Positions 28,111-34,213 of a DNA stretch of 34,213 nucleotides are shown one piece after another. The translations under genes and the position numbers were made by a program. The stretch is from Planctomycetota bacterium (GTDB lineage Bacteria > Planctomycetota > B15-G4), in assembly GCA_029259725.1 (NCBI GenBank), contig JAJDER010000062.1, forward strand, positions 1 to 34,213, given 5' to 3'. Numbering within the stretch: position 1 is the stretch's first letter; every line of letters starts with the position of its first letter. The notes below the pieces were generated by a model, which had not been told where the DNA came from, searched no databases, and saw only the letters and a program-made list of their open reading frames with translations.

Positions 28111-29369
28111 CCCCGGCCGAAGCGCGCGAGGGCGAAGCGCGGCTCGACTTCCCGCTCCTCCAGCACGCACGCGGCGACGAGTTCTCCGAAGCCCGGCCCG
28201 TGCTTGAACCCATGGCCCGATCCGCCGCCCACCAGCCAGGCGTTGTGCGTGTCGGGGTGGCGATCGGCGAGGAAGTCTCCGTCGGGCGAGTCCTCGTACT
28301 GGCACACGCGGGCCTCGATCAGCGGTGCGTGCTTCAAGCCCGGGAAGCGTCGCGCGAGGAACTCCCGCGCCCGGGCCAGTCCCGCGGCCGACGGGATGCG
28401 GTTGCCGTGGGTGGGATCGAAGTCCTCGCCGCGCGTGTCGTCGGCCACCTTGAAGCCGCGCCGCTCGTTGCCGGGAATGCCGTACCAGAAGCGGCTGCCG
28501 TGGTCGGCCCAGACCGGCAGCGCCGGGGGCACGTGGGCCAGATCGCCGGGCGGCACGCCGAAGGTGAAGACCTCCTGGCGCGTGGCGCGCACCAGGGGCC
28601 GGTCTCCGAGCAGTCCGGGGAACAACTGCCCCAGCCAGGGGCCGCAGGCGAACACGTAGGCCTCGGCGGTGAGCGTGGTGCCGTTCGACAGCGACAGGTG
28701 CTCGAGCGCGCCGGCGCGGATCGATCCGGGGGCCACGGCACTGCGGATCCAGGTGCCGCCCTCGGCGACGAACATCTCCAGCACCCGCTCGCAACTGCGG
28801 CGCGCGTAGAGGATCCCGGCGTCGGTTTCAGTCAGGGCCCAGGTCACGCCGTCGAGTCCGAGCTGCGGGTAGCGCGCGGCGATCTCGTCCGGCTGCAGGA
28901 CCTCGTGCGCCAGGCCCACGGCGGCCAGGGTCTCGACGCACGCGCGCTCGTAGCTGTCGTCGTCCTGCACGAGCCAGAGCAGGCCGACCGGGTCGAACAG
29001 CCGCGCGCCGGTGTGTTGCTCGGTCTCGAGGAAGAGCGCGCGCGAGCGGGCGGCGAGAGCCGTGTAGAGGCGGTCCGCACCGTAGCCGTGGCGCAGCACG
29101 CGGGTGTCACCGCCGGAGCTGGCGCGAGCGTTCCCAGGGCCCCAGGCATCGAGCAGCGTCACGCGGCAGCCGGCGCGCTGCAGGTGCAGGGCGGTCCAGC
29201 CGCCGAACGCGCCCGCGCCCACGACGGCGACGTGTCGACCGCCCCCGCTCGACGGCGTGAGCGTGCAGCCCGGCAGGCCGCCGAGCGCGGTCACCAACGG
29301 AGCGGCGAGCGCGTTGGCGAGCACTTGACGCCTCGTGGTCCTGGCTGGCCGGTCGGGGATCACCTGCAT
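28107..29369 (-). CDS. Tat-exported FAD-dependent oxidoreductase (DAO, monomeric sarcosine-oxidase type)
   Basis: The 420-residue protein starts with a twin-arginine signal (TTRRQVLANALAAPLVTALG, then GLPGC, a possible lipobox). The FAD-binding Rossmann start VAVVGAGAFGGWTALHL is at about 46-62, followed by GPGNARASSGGDTRVLRHGY, the sarcosine-oxidase-like covalent-flavin neighbourhood. The C-terminal FAD part reads EARVCQYEDSPDGDF and LVGGGSGHGFKHGPGFGEL. It probably oxidises an N-methyl or other secondary amine in the periplasm. The stop TAG lies in the end of the MITE-like element. Confidence 0.88.
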   Translation of the reverse strand: MQVIPDRPARTTRRQVLANALAAPLVTALGGLPGCTLTPSSGGGRHVAVVGAGAFGGWTALHLQRAGCRVTLLDAWGPGNARASSGGDTRVLRHGYGADRLYTALAARSRALFLETEQHTGARLFDPVGLLWLVQDDDSYERACVETLAAVGLAHEVLQPDEIAARYPQLGLDGVTWALTETDAGILYARRSCERVLEMFVAEGGTWIRSAVAPGSIRAGALEHLSLSNGTTLTAEAYVFACGPWLGQLFPGLLGDRPLVRATRQEVFTFGVPPGDLAHVPPALPVWADHGSRFWYGIPGNERRGFKVADDTRGEDFDPTHGNRIPSAAGLARAREFLARRFPGLKHAPLIEARVCQYEDSPDGDFLADRHPDTHNAWLVGGGSGHGFKHGPGFGELVAACVLEEREVEPRFALARFGRG

Positions 29370-29430
29370 TCTCCTGGCTCGGGCCCGTGCGCGCCGGAGC
29401 CCCCGTGCGTCGGGGCCCGCCCCCGTTGTC

Positions 29431-30339
29431 TCAAGCGGAGGTGAGTCGCTCCAGCGCGGACTGCGACGATCGCACGACGGCGTCGTCGCCGACGTCCGCT
29501 GCCGAGATCAACAGCACGAACGCGGTGATCAGCGCCTTGAAGCGGGCGATGGCCGCGACGTCGTCCGGAATCGGGCCGTAGGCCGCCCTGAAGCGCGCCT
29601 GGGCCGACGGCGACAGCAACAGTTCGGCGATGCCGAGGTCCACGGCCGGGTCGCCGATGTGGACGTCGCCCCAGTCGATCACGCCGGCCGGGCCGCCGCT
29701 GGCATCGACGAGCACGTTCGCGGGGTGCAGGTCGCCGTGGACCAGGCACCTCGCGACGGGCGCGTAGTCGCGGGGCGTTTCGGCGCAGAGGCGTGCGAGC
29801 GGGGCCGGGTCGGCGATCAGGCCGGCCTCCACCGCCGCTTCGAGTCGCTCCAGCAGCCGCGGGGCGCGCTTGGCGACGTCGAGTCGCCCGAGGGTGTCCG
29901 GGCCGGCTCCGAGGAGGCTCGCCTCCCCGGCGGGAATGGCGTGGAGCGCGGCGAGGAATCGACCCAGCGGTTCGGCCAACGCCTCGGTGTCGACGACCTC
30001 GGCGCGCGCCGCGTCGGTCCCGGGCAAGCGCGCGTAGCCGAGGAAGGGGCGGGGAAACACTTCACTCGGGACGCCGACCATGCTGGGGACCGGGATCGGC
30101 AGCGGCAGTCGCGGGGCGATGGCGGGGAGCACCGCGGCCTCCGTGTGGATCAGCGCGACCGCGATCTCGCGCCGCGGAAACCGGAACACCCACGTGTCGT
30201 TCACCAGGTAGGCGATGTTGTCCCAGCCGCGCGCGAAGAGCTCCAGCGAGACCGGCGCGAGCTCGGGAAACTGCGCGGCGAGGATCTCGGCGGCCGCGCG
30301 GGGCGGCAACTCGGTGTCGGCGAGCCAGGGACGGTCCAT
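29431..30339 (-). CDS. APH-fold phosphotransferase (aminoglycoside/choline kinase-like)
   Basis: The 302-residue protein has the kinase-like APH layout: GWDNIAYLVNDTWVFRFPRR with the ATP-site strand, LGYARLPGTDA, the catalytic loop LVHGDLHPANVLVD (HGDxxxxN), and the metal-binding GVIDWGDVHIGDPAVDL. Such enzymes phosphorylate aminoglycosides, choline, homoserine and other small molecules; the substrate cannot be inferred here. It lies 21 bases downstream of the histidine kinase stop on the same strand and may be co-transcribed. Confidence 0.88.
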   Translation of the reverse strand: MDRPWLADTELPPRAAAEILAAQFPELAPVSLELFARGWDNIAYLVNDTWVFRFPRREIAVALIHTEAAVLPAIAPRLPLPIPVPSMVGVPSEVFPRPFLGYARLPGTDAARAEVVDTEALAEPLGRFLAALHAIPAGEASLLGAGPDTLGRLDVAKRAPRLLERLEAAVEAGLIADPAPLARLCAETPRDYAPVARCLVHGDLHPANVLVDASGGPAGVIDWGDVHIGDPAVDLGIAELLLSPSAQARFRAAYGPIPDDVAAIARFKALITAFVLLISAADVGDDAVVRSSQSALERLTSA

Positions 30340-30360
30340 GTCGCGACGCCGGGTCCCGCC

Positions 30361-31863
30361 TCAGGAGGCGGACGAAGTGGCCAGCTCGGCGGCCCTGGTG
30401 GTCACGGGCAGGTCGATGTGGAAGCGGGCGCCGGTGCCGGGGTTCGCCTCCACCTCGAGCATGCCCTCGTGATCCTCGACCACGCCGTGCACGACGGAGA
30501 GCCCGAGCCCCGATCCCCGGGCGCGGTCCATCTCCTTGGTCGAGAAGAAGGGGTCGAAGATGCGATGGCAGATCTCGGGGTCGATGCCGGGGCCGGTATC
30601 GGCGATGGTCACGCGCACACGGCGGCCTCGGTCCGTTCCGGTCGGCATGCCCGACGGCGGGTCCAGGACGGGGCGCAGCTCGGTGGACAGGCTCAGGCGG
30701 CCCCCGTCGGGCATGGCCTCGATCGCGTTGCGGAGCAGGTTGCCGAAGGCGCGTTCGAGCTGCGCCGCGCCGCCGAGCACGGGCGGCAACTCGGGCGCGA
30801 GGTTCACGTCCAGCTCGATGTCCGTGGGCACCTCGATGCGCCCGAGGGTCTCCCTCAGCACCGCGCCGATGTCCACGGGGTCGCGTCGGTAGTCCCCGCG
30901 CCGCCCGAGCGTGAGCAGTTGCTGGTTGATCTCGGCGATGCGGAGAGCGGAGTCCTCCAACTCGTCGCACAGGCGCTGGAAGTCAGGGTCCGCGCTCCAC
31001 TTGCGCATCAGCGCGGGGTAGCCGGCAAGGGGCGCGAGCAGGTTGTTGAAGTCGTGGGCGATCTGACCGGCGACCTGGCCCGCGGCCTCCAGGCGCTGCA
31101 GGCGGCGCAGCTCGAGCTCGTTGTCGTGGTGCCGCGTGACATCGATGCCGACGCCGCACACGCGCACCACCCGTCCGTCCTCCTCACGAACCGGGTAGGC
31201 GCGATCCAGGATGTAACGCACGCTGCCGTCCGGACGCAGGATGCGGTACTCGAGCTCGGTGGCGCGCCCGTCGCGCTGGGCGCGGAACGACTCGCGCACG
31301 CGCTCGCGATCCTCGACGTGGACGGTGGCCAGGTAGGCGCCGCCGTCCTCGAAGCACACCGACGGGTCGCGGCCCCAGATGGTGCGGAACGCCGCGCTCA
31401 CGTAGAGCGCCTCGCCGCGAGCCGGGTCGCGCATCCAGAAGACCTCCTCGATGCGGTTGGCCAGTTCCTGGAAGCGTTCCTCGCTGGCTTGCAGATCGAG
31501 CCTCGCCTGCTCCTGTTCGGTCACGTCGTGGGCGATGCCGATCACGCCGCAGGTCGCCCCGTGTTCGTCGCGCAGCGGCTCGACGTAGCTGTGGTAGACG
31601 CGTCCGCGCCAGGGGACGGTGTAGGTTCCCGACTCCCCGGCCAGGGCCCGGCGGTGCATCTGCAGCGGGAGCATCTCGGGGTCGTCGGTGCCGAAGTACT
31701 CCGAGAGCGTGAGGCCGACGACCTCGTCGGCGTCGAGCCCGAGCGCGGCCAGCCCGGCGCCGAGCGAAGACGTGAACCGCTCGGCCGCGTCCACGCTCCA
31801 GAACACGACCGGAAGCTGCTCCAGGAACAGCCGCGTCTGCACCTCCTGGGGGCCACTCGCCAT
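30361..31863 (-). CDS. PAS-domain sensor histidine kinase
   Basis: The 500-residue protein has no membrane segment, so it is probably cytoplasmic. Two PAS domains (about residues 10-120 and 132-245, each followed by DVT..) precede the kinase. The H-box is GQIAHDFNNLLAPL with His about 268, the N-box GNLLRNAIEAMPDGG, G1 DTGPGID, F-box FDPFFSTKEM and G2 GSGLGLSVVHG. The HDFNNLL type is common in hybrid kinases, but no receiver follows. ATG 31863 has GGGAG seven bases upstream; ATG 31887 is an alternative. No response regulator is adjacent. Confidence 0.92.
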   Translation of the reverse strand: MASGPQEVQTRLFLEQLPVVFWSVDAAERFTSSLGAGLAALGLDADEVVGLTLSEYFGTDDPEMLPLQMHRRALAGESGTYTVPWRGRVYHSYVEPLRDEHGATCGVIGIAHDVTEQEQARLDLQASEERFQELANRIEEVFWMRDPARGEALYVSAAFRTIWGRDPSVCFEDGGAYLATVHVEDRERVRESFRAQRDGRATELEYRILRPDGSVRYILDRAYPVREEDGRVVRVCGVGIDVTRHHDNELELRRLQRLEAAGQVAGQIAHDFNNLLAPLAGYPALMRKWSADPDFQRLCDELEDSALRIAEINQQLLTLGRRGDYRRDPVDIGAVLRETLGRIEVPTDIELDVNLAPELPPVLGGAAQLERAFGNLLRNAIEAMPDGGRLSLSTELRPVLDPPSGMPTGTDRGRRVRVTIADTGPGIDPEICHRIFDPFFSTKEMDRARGSGLGLSVVHGVVEDHEGMLEVEANPGTGARFHIDLPVTTRAAELATSSAS

Positions 31864-31976
31864 GCTCGTCTCCCGGGGACCCGCCATGGTAGCTCCCGGC
31901 CCGGGGCAGCCGCGACGGGGTCTCGGCGAGCGCGACGCCGGATCGGTAGCATGTGCGACCGCCCGGAGGCCGATGC

Positions 31977-32888
31977 ATGCCCATACCCTCGCGCACCCCC
32001 TGGTTCCCGCGGCTTCTGGTCGTTCCGCTCGCGGCCTCGCTGCTGCTCGCGGGCTGCGCCGCCCCCGGCCCGCATCATGCGGCGGCCGCCGCGGTGGTGG
32101 CGGCGCCCGACGGCGTGTCCATCGCCTACGACGTCCGCGGCCAGGGTGAGCCGGCCCTGGTCTTCGTCCATGGGTCGTGGTGCGACAGGGATTACTGGAC
32201 GCAGCAGCTCGACCGGTTCGCCGACGCTCACCGGGTCGTCGCGCTCGATCTGCCGGGGCACGGCCTGTCGGGAACGAACCGCTCATCCTGGTCGATCGAC
32301 GCGTTCGGTGACGACATCGCCGCCGTGGCCGACGCCGAGGGGCTGCGGAGCATGATCCTCGTGGGGCACTCGATGGGCGGCTTTGCCAGCCTCGCCGCGG
32401 CGGCGCGCATGCCCGGCCGGGTCGTGGGCGTGGTCGGCATCGAGACCCTGCACGATGCCGAGATGCAGTACACGCGCCAGATGCTGGCCCCGGTGCTCGA
32501 GAGCTTCCGCGCCGACTTCGCAGGAACCCTGTCCGGCGCGATCGACAACATGTTGCCGCGGGACGTGGACCCGGAGCTCGAGACGTGGATCGTGGAACGC
32601 GCCTCGCGCGTCGATCCGAACGCGGCGCTGGGCATCTTCGCCTCCTTCGAACAGCTCGACGTGGTGTCCCTGTTCCGAAGCGCGGGCGTGCCCGTGCGCT
32701 GCATCAACGCCGAGGCCGATCCGCCGCGGACCTATCCGACGCGGGTGGAGACCAATCGCCTGTACGCGGACTTCGACGCCCAGATCATGCCGGGCGTGGG
32801 GCACTTCCCGATGCTCGAGGAACCGCGGGCCTTCAACCGTCGGCTGGCCGAAGCGATCGAGGAGCTCGAGGCCGGCGCCGGGGGCTGA
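31977..32888 (+). CDS. Lipoprotein alpha/beta-hydrolase
   Basis: From ATG 31977 (GGAGG upstream) the 303-residue product has a lipoprotein signal (LLVVPLAASLLLAGCAA, lipobox LAGC). The hydrolase core shows VFVHGSWCDRDYW, LDLPGHGLSG, the nucleophile elbow LVGHSMGGFAS, and a late GVGHFPMLEEP with the catalytic His. A cap of helices is at about 140-230. The substrate is unknown. It is divergent from the histidine kinase gene, with TAGCAT (31947-31952) as a possible -10 element. Confidence 0.9.
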   Translation: MPIPSRTPWFPRLLVVPLAASLLLAGCAAPGPHHAAAAAVVAAPDGVSIAYDVRGQGEPALVFVHGSWCDRDYWTQQLDRFADAHRVVALDLPGHGLSGTNRSSWSIDAFGDDIAAVADAEGLRSMILVGHSMGGFASLAAAARMPGRVVGVVGIETLHDAEMQYTRQMLAPVLESFRADFAGTLSGAIDNMLPRDVDPELETWIVERASRVDPNAALGIFASFEQLDVVSLFRSAGVPVRCINAEADPPRTYPTRVETNRLYADFDAQIMPGVGHFPMLEEPRAFNRRLAEAIEELEAGAGG

Positions 32889-32954
32889 GGTGGGGCGGCC
32901 GCGCTGTCGCACGAAGACCGAGGTGAAGGACGGAGCCTCCAAGGAGGACGACAG

Positions 32955-33506
32955 ATGGGCAAGCTGATCCTGGCCGGCCTGGTGGCCGGCGTCGTGATGT
33001 TCGCGTGGGGGGCCGTGTCGCACCTGCTGTTGCCACTCGGCGACATGGGCGTGAAGGGCCTGCCGAACGAGGGCGCGCTGGTGGCGCAGATGACGGGCAG
33101 CATCGACGCGTCGGGGGCGTACCTGTTCCCGTACGTCGACATGGAGGACGCCACCGAGGCCGAGATGGACGCCTGGAACGCGCGCGCCGCGGCGGGTCCG
33201 ACGGGCATGCTCGTGTACCGCCGCGGGGGCAACGCGCCGTTCGCGACGATGCTGACCAAGCAGTTGTGCATCGACATCCTCGGGGCGCTGCTCGTGGCGT
33301 TCGTGCTGTTGCGGGTCGGCGGCGGATTCGGGACGCGCGTGGTGTGCGCCGGCGTGATGGGCCTGTTCGCGACGATCACGATCAACGCCCCGTACTGGAA
33401 CTGGTACAGCTTCCCGGGGGACTTCACGGTGTCCTCGATGATCGACAGCACCGTGGGCTGGCTGATCGCCGGCGTGGTGCTGGCCAAGCTGCTGCCGTCG
33501 GACTGA
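32955..33506 (+). CDS. Conserved membrane protein of unknown function
   Basis: The 183-residue protein has four hydrophobic segments (about residues 3-25, 100-120, 126-145 and 160-180) and an external loop with PNEGALVAQMTGSIDASGAY and an acidic ATEAEMDAW stretch. ATG 32955 follows AAGGAGG. I recall similar unnamed proteins in Gram-negative genomes but cannot assign a role. Confidence 0.75.
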   Translation: MGKLILAGLVAGVVMFAWGAVSHLLLPLGDMGVKGLPNEGALVAQMTGSIDASGAYLFPYVDMEDATEAEMDAWNARAAAGPTGMLVYRRGGNAPFATMLTKQLCIDILGALLVAFVLLRVGGGFGTRVVCAGVMGLFATITINAPYWNWYSFPGDFTVSSMIDSTVGWLIAGVVLAKLLPSD

Positions 33507-33558
33507 AGCCGATGCCGATCGGAGCACGCTCGTTCTCACCGCCGCGGGAGGTGCCGTC

Positions 33559-34213
33559 CTGAACCGCGACCCCACCGAACGCTTCGGAGGGCTGGCCGCC
33601 GACTACGCGCGCTATCGCCCCGGCTATCCGGCCGCTCTCGGGCCGCTGGTGCTCGAGCGCTCGGGACTGTCCGCCGGCGCGCGCGTCGCCGACGTGGGCT
33701 GCGGCACGGGCCTCTCGTCGGAGTTGCTGCTGCAGGCCGGGTTCACGGTGATCGGCATCGAGCCCAACCTGGACATGCGCCAGGAGGCGTCGGCCCGGTT
33801 GGGCCCGCATCCGCGCTTCGTGGCCTGTGAGGGCAGCGCCGAGGCCACCGGGCTGCCGGCGCGCGGCGCGGACCTGGTCTTCGCCGCCCAGGCCTTCCAT
33901 TGGTTCGACGTGGATGCGGCGCGAGCCGAGTTCGTCCGCGTGCTCGGTCCCGGCGGCCCGGTGGCGTTGGTCTGGAACACGCGTCGCACCGACACGCCCT
34001 TCGGTGCCGACTACGAGGCGCTGTTGCTCGCGCACGGCATCGACTACGCCGAGGTCGGGCACCGCTCGGTGGACGCCGCGCGTGTGGCGCAGCTCTGCAA
34101 CGACGGCGAGGTGAGCCACGACGTCGTCCCCAACGAGCAACGTCTGGGCCGTGAGGAACTGCGCGGGCGGACGCTGTCGTGCAGCTATCTGCCTGGGCCG
34201 GGAGATCCCGCGC
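33559..34213 (+). CDS. Class I SAM-dependent methyltransferase, 3'-truncated by the window end, probable CTG start
   Basis: The frame opens RDPTERFGGLAADYARYRPG and carries motif I VADVGCGTGLSSELL, an acidic end to strand 2 (GIEPNLDM), then CEGSAEATGLPARGADLVFA and AQAFHWFD, the pattern of UbiE/YcgJ-like methyltransferases. No ATG, GTG or TTG exists in frame upstream after the preceding stop. CTG 33559 lies behind GGGAGG (33546-33551) with a normal spacing, so it is the likely start. The end is outside the window. Confidence 0.85.
   Translation, partial: MNRDPTERFGGLAADYARYRPGYPAALGPLVLERSGLSAGARVADVGCGTGLSSELLLQAGFTVIGIEPNLDMRQEASARLGPHPRFVACEGSAEATGLPARGADLVFAAQAFHWFDVDAARAEFVRVLGPGGPVALVWNTRRTDTPFGADYEALLLAHGIDYAEVGHRSVDAARVAQLCNDGEVSHDVVPNEQRLGREELRGRTLSCSYLPGPGDPA

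Noticed and set aside
29335-32355. A 1006-codon open frame on the + strand
   Set aside because: It is the antisense shadow of the FAD oxidoreductase, APH and histidine kinase genes, which have clear domain motifs on the minus strand.

Overview
The window is GC-rich DNA from a bacterium, most likely a Planctomycetota member. The clearest hint is two long secreted proteins (21767-20496 and 24538-26997) whose glycine/proline-rich architecture and C-terminal endings (TTSTVDPFGPGVLPLTLHAQ; GFGFSNAVEIVLLP) resemble, from memory, extracellular proteins of marine planctomycetes. This assignment is an inference; there is no rRNA or marker gene here. || Left half, 1 to about 15,430: the distal part of a sedentary chromosomal integron cassette array. 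Small unrelated genes, mostly on the + strand, alternate with attC recombination sites of 50-140 bp. Each good site has an R'' box, an L'' arm with one unpaired G relative to L', and an R' box, all oriented so that attI and intI should lie to the left, outside the window. Cassette cargo: two paralogous four-helix membrane proteins, an NAD-dependent epimerase, a polysaccharide-lyase-like lipoprotein, VOC and DUF6265 proteins, an AAC(6')-type acetyltransferase, a Ca2+/Na+ antiporter-like protein, a LapA-like peptide, secreted or lipoprotein unknowns, and two AlkD-family DNA alkylation repair proteins (one truncated exactly at a cassette boundary). Several sites share an exact GTACACTG octamer 37-44 nt before R'. 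An IS110/IS1111-type insertion sequence (564-2211) is inserted inside an attC between R'' and L''. Sites on the left are canonical; those towards the right decay, as do the genes, and the last recognisable attC relic is at 15401-15432. || Right half, about 15,530 to 34,213: ordinary chromosome with short operons. A conserved hypothetical overlaps a HhH-GPD DNA glycosylase; an ABM-like protein, an SRPBCC protein and a YfiT/DinB protein follow; then a beta-carbonic anhydrase, a secreted esterase convergent with a secreted beta-helix protein, a two-domain VOC protein, a DoxX-like and another membrane protein, a DinB protein, a large secreted metzincin, a MmcQ/YjbR protein divergent from a DUF2237 protein, a Tat-exported FAD oxidoreductase, an APH-fold kinase, a PAS histidine kinase divergent from a lipoprotein hydrolase, a membrane protein and a truncated methyltransferase. 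A 182-bp element with perfect 24-bp inverted ends sits at the stop codon of the FAD oxidoreductase. Two genes here (22762 and 33559) appear to start with CTG behind strong ribosome binding sites. || The integron cargo is not one pathway; its unity is the recombination system. The most notable points are the attC co-variation including non-GTT cores, the shared octamer, the attC-targeting IS, the resistance-type acetyltransferase, and the polarity of decay.
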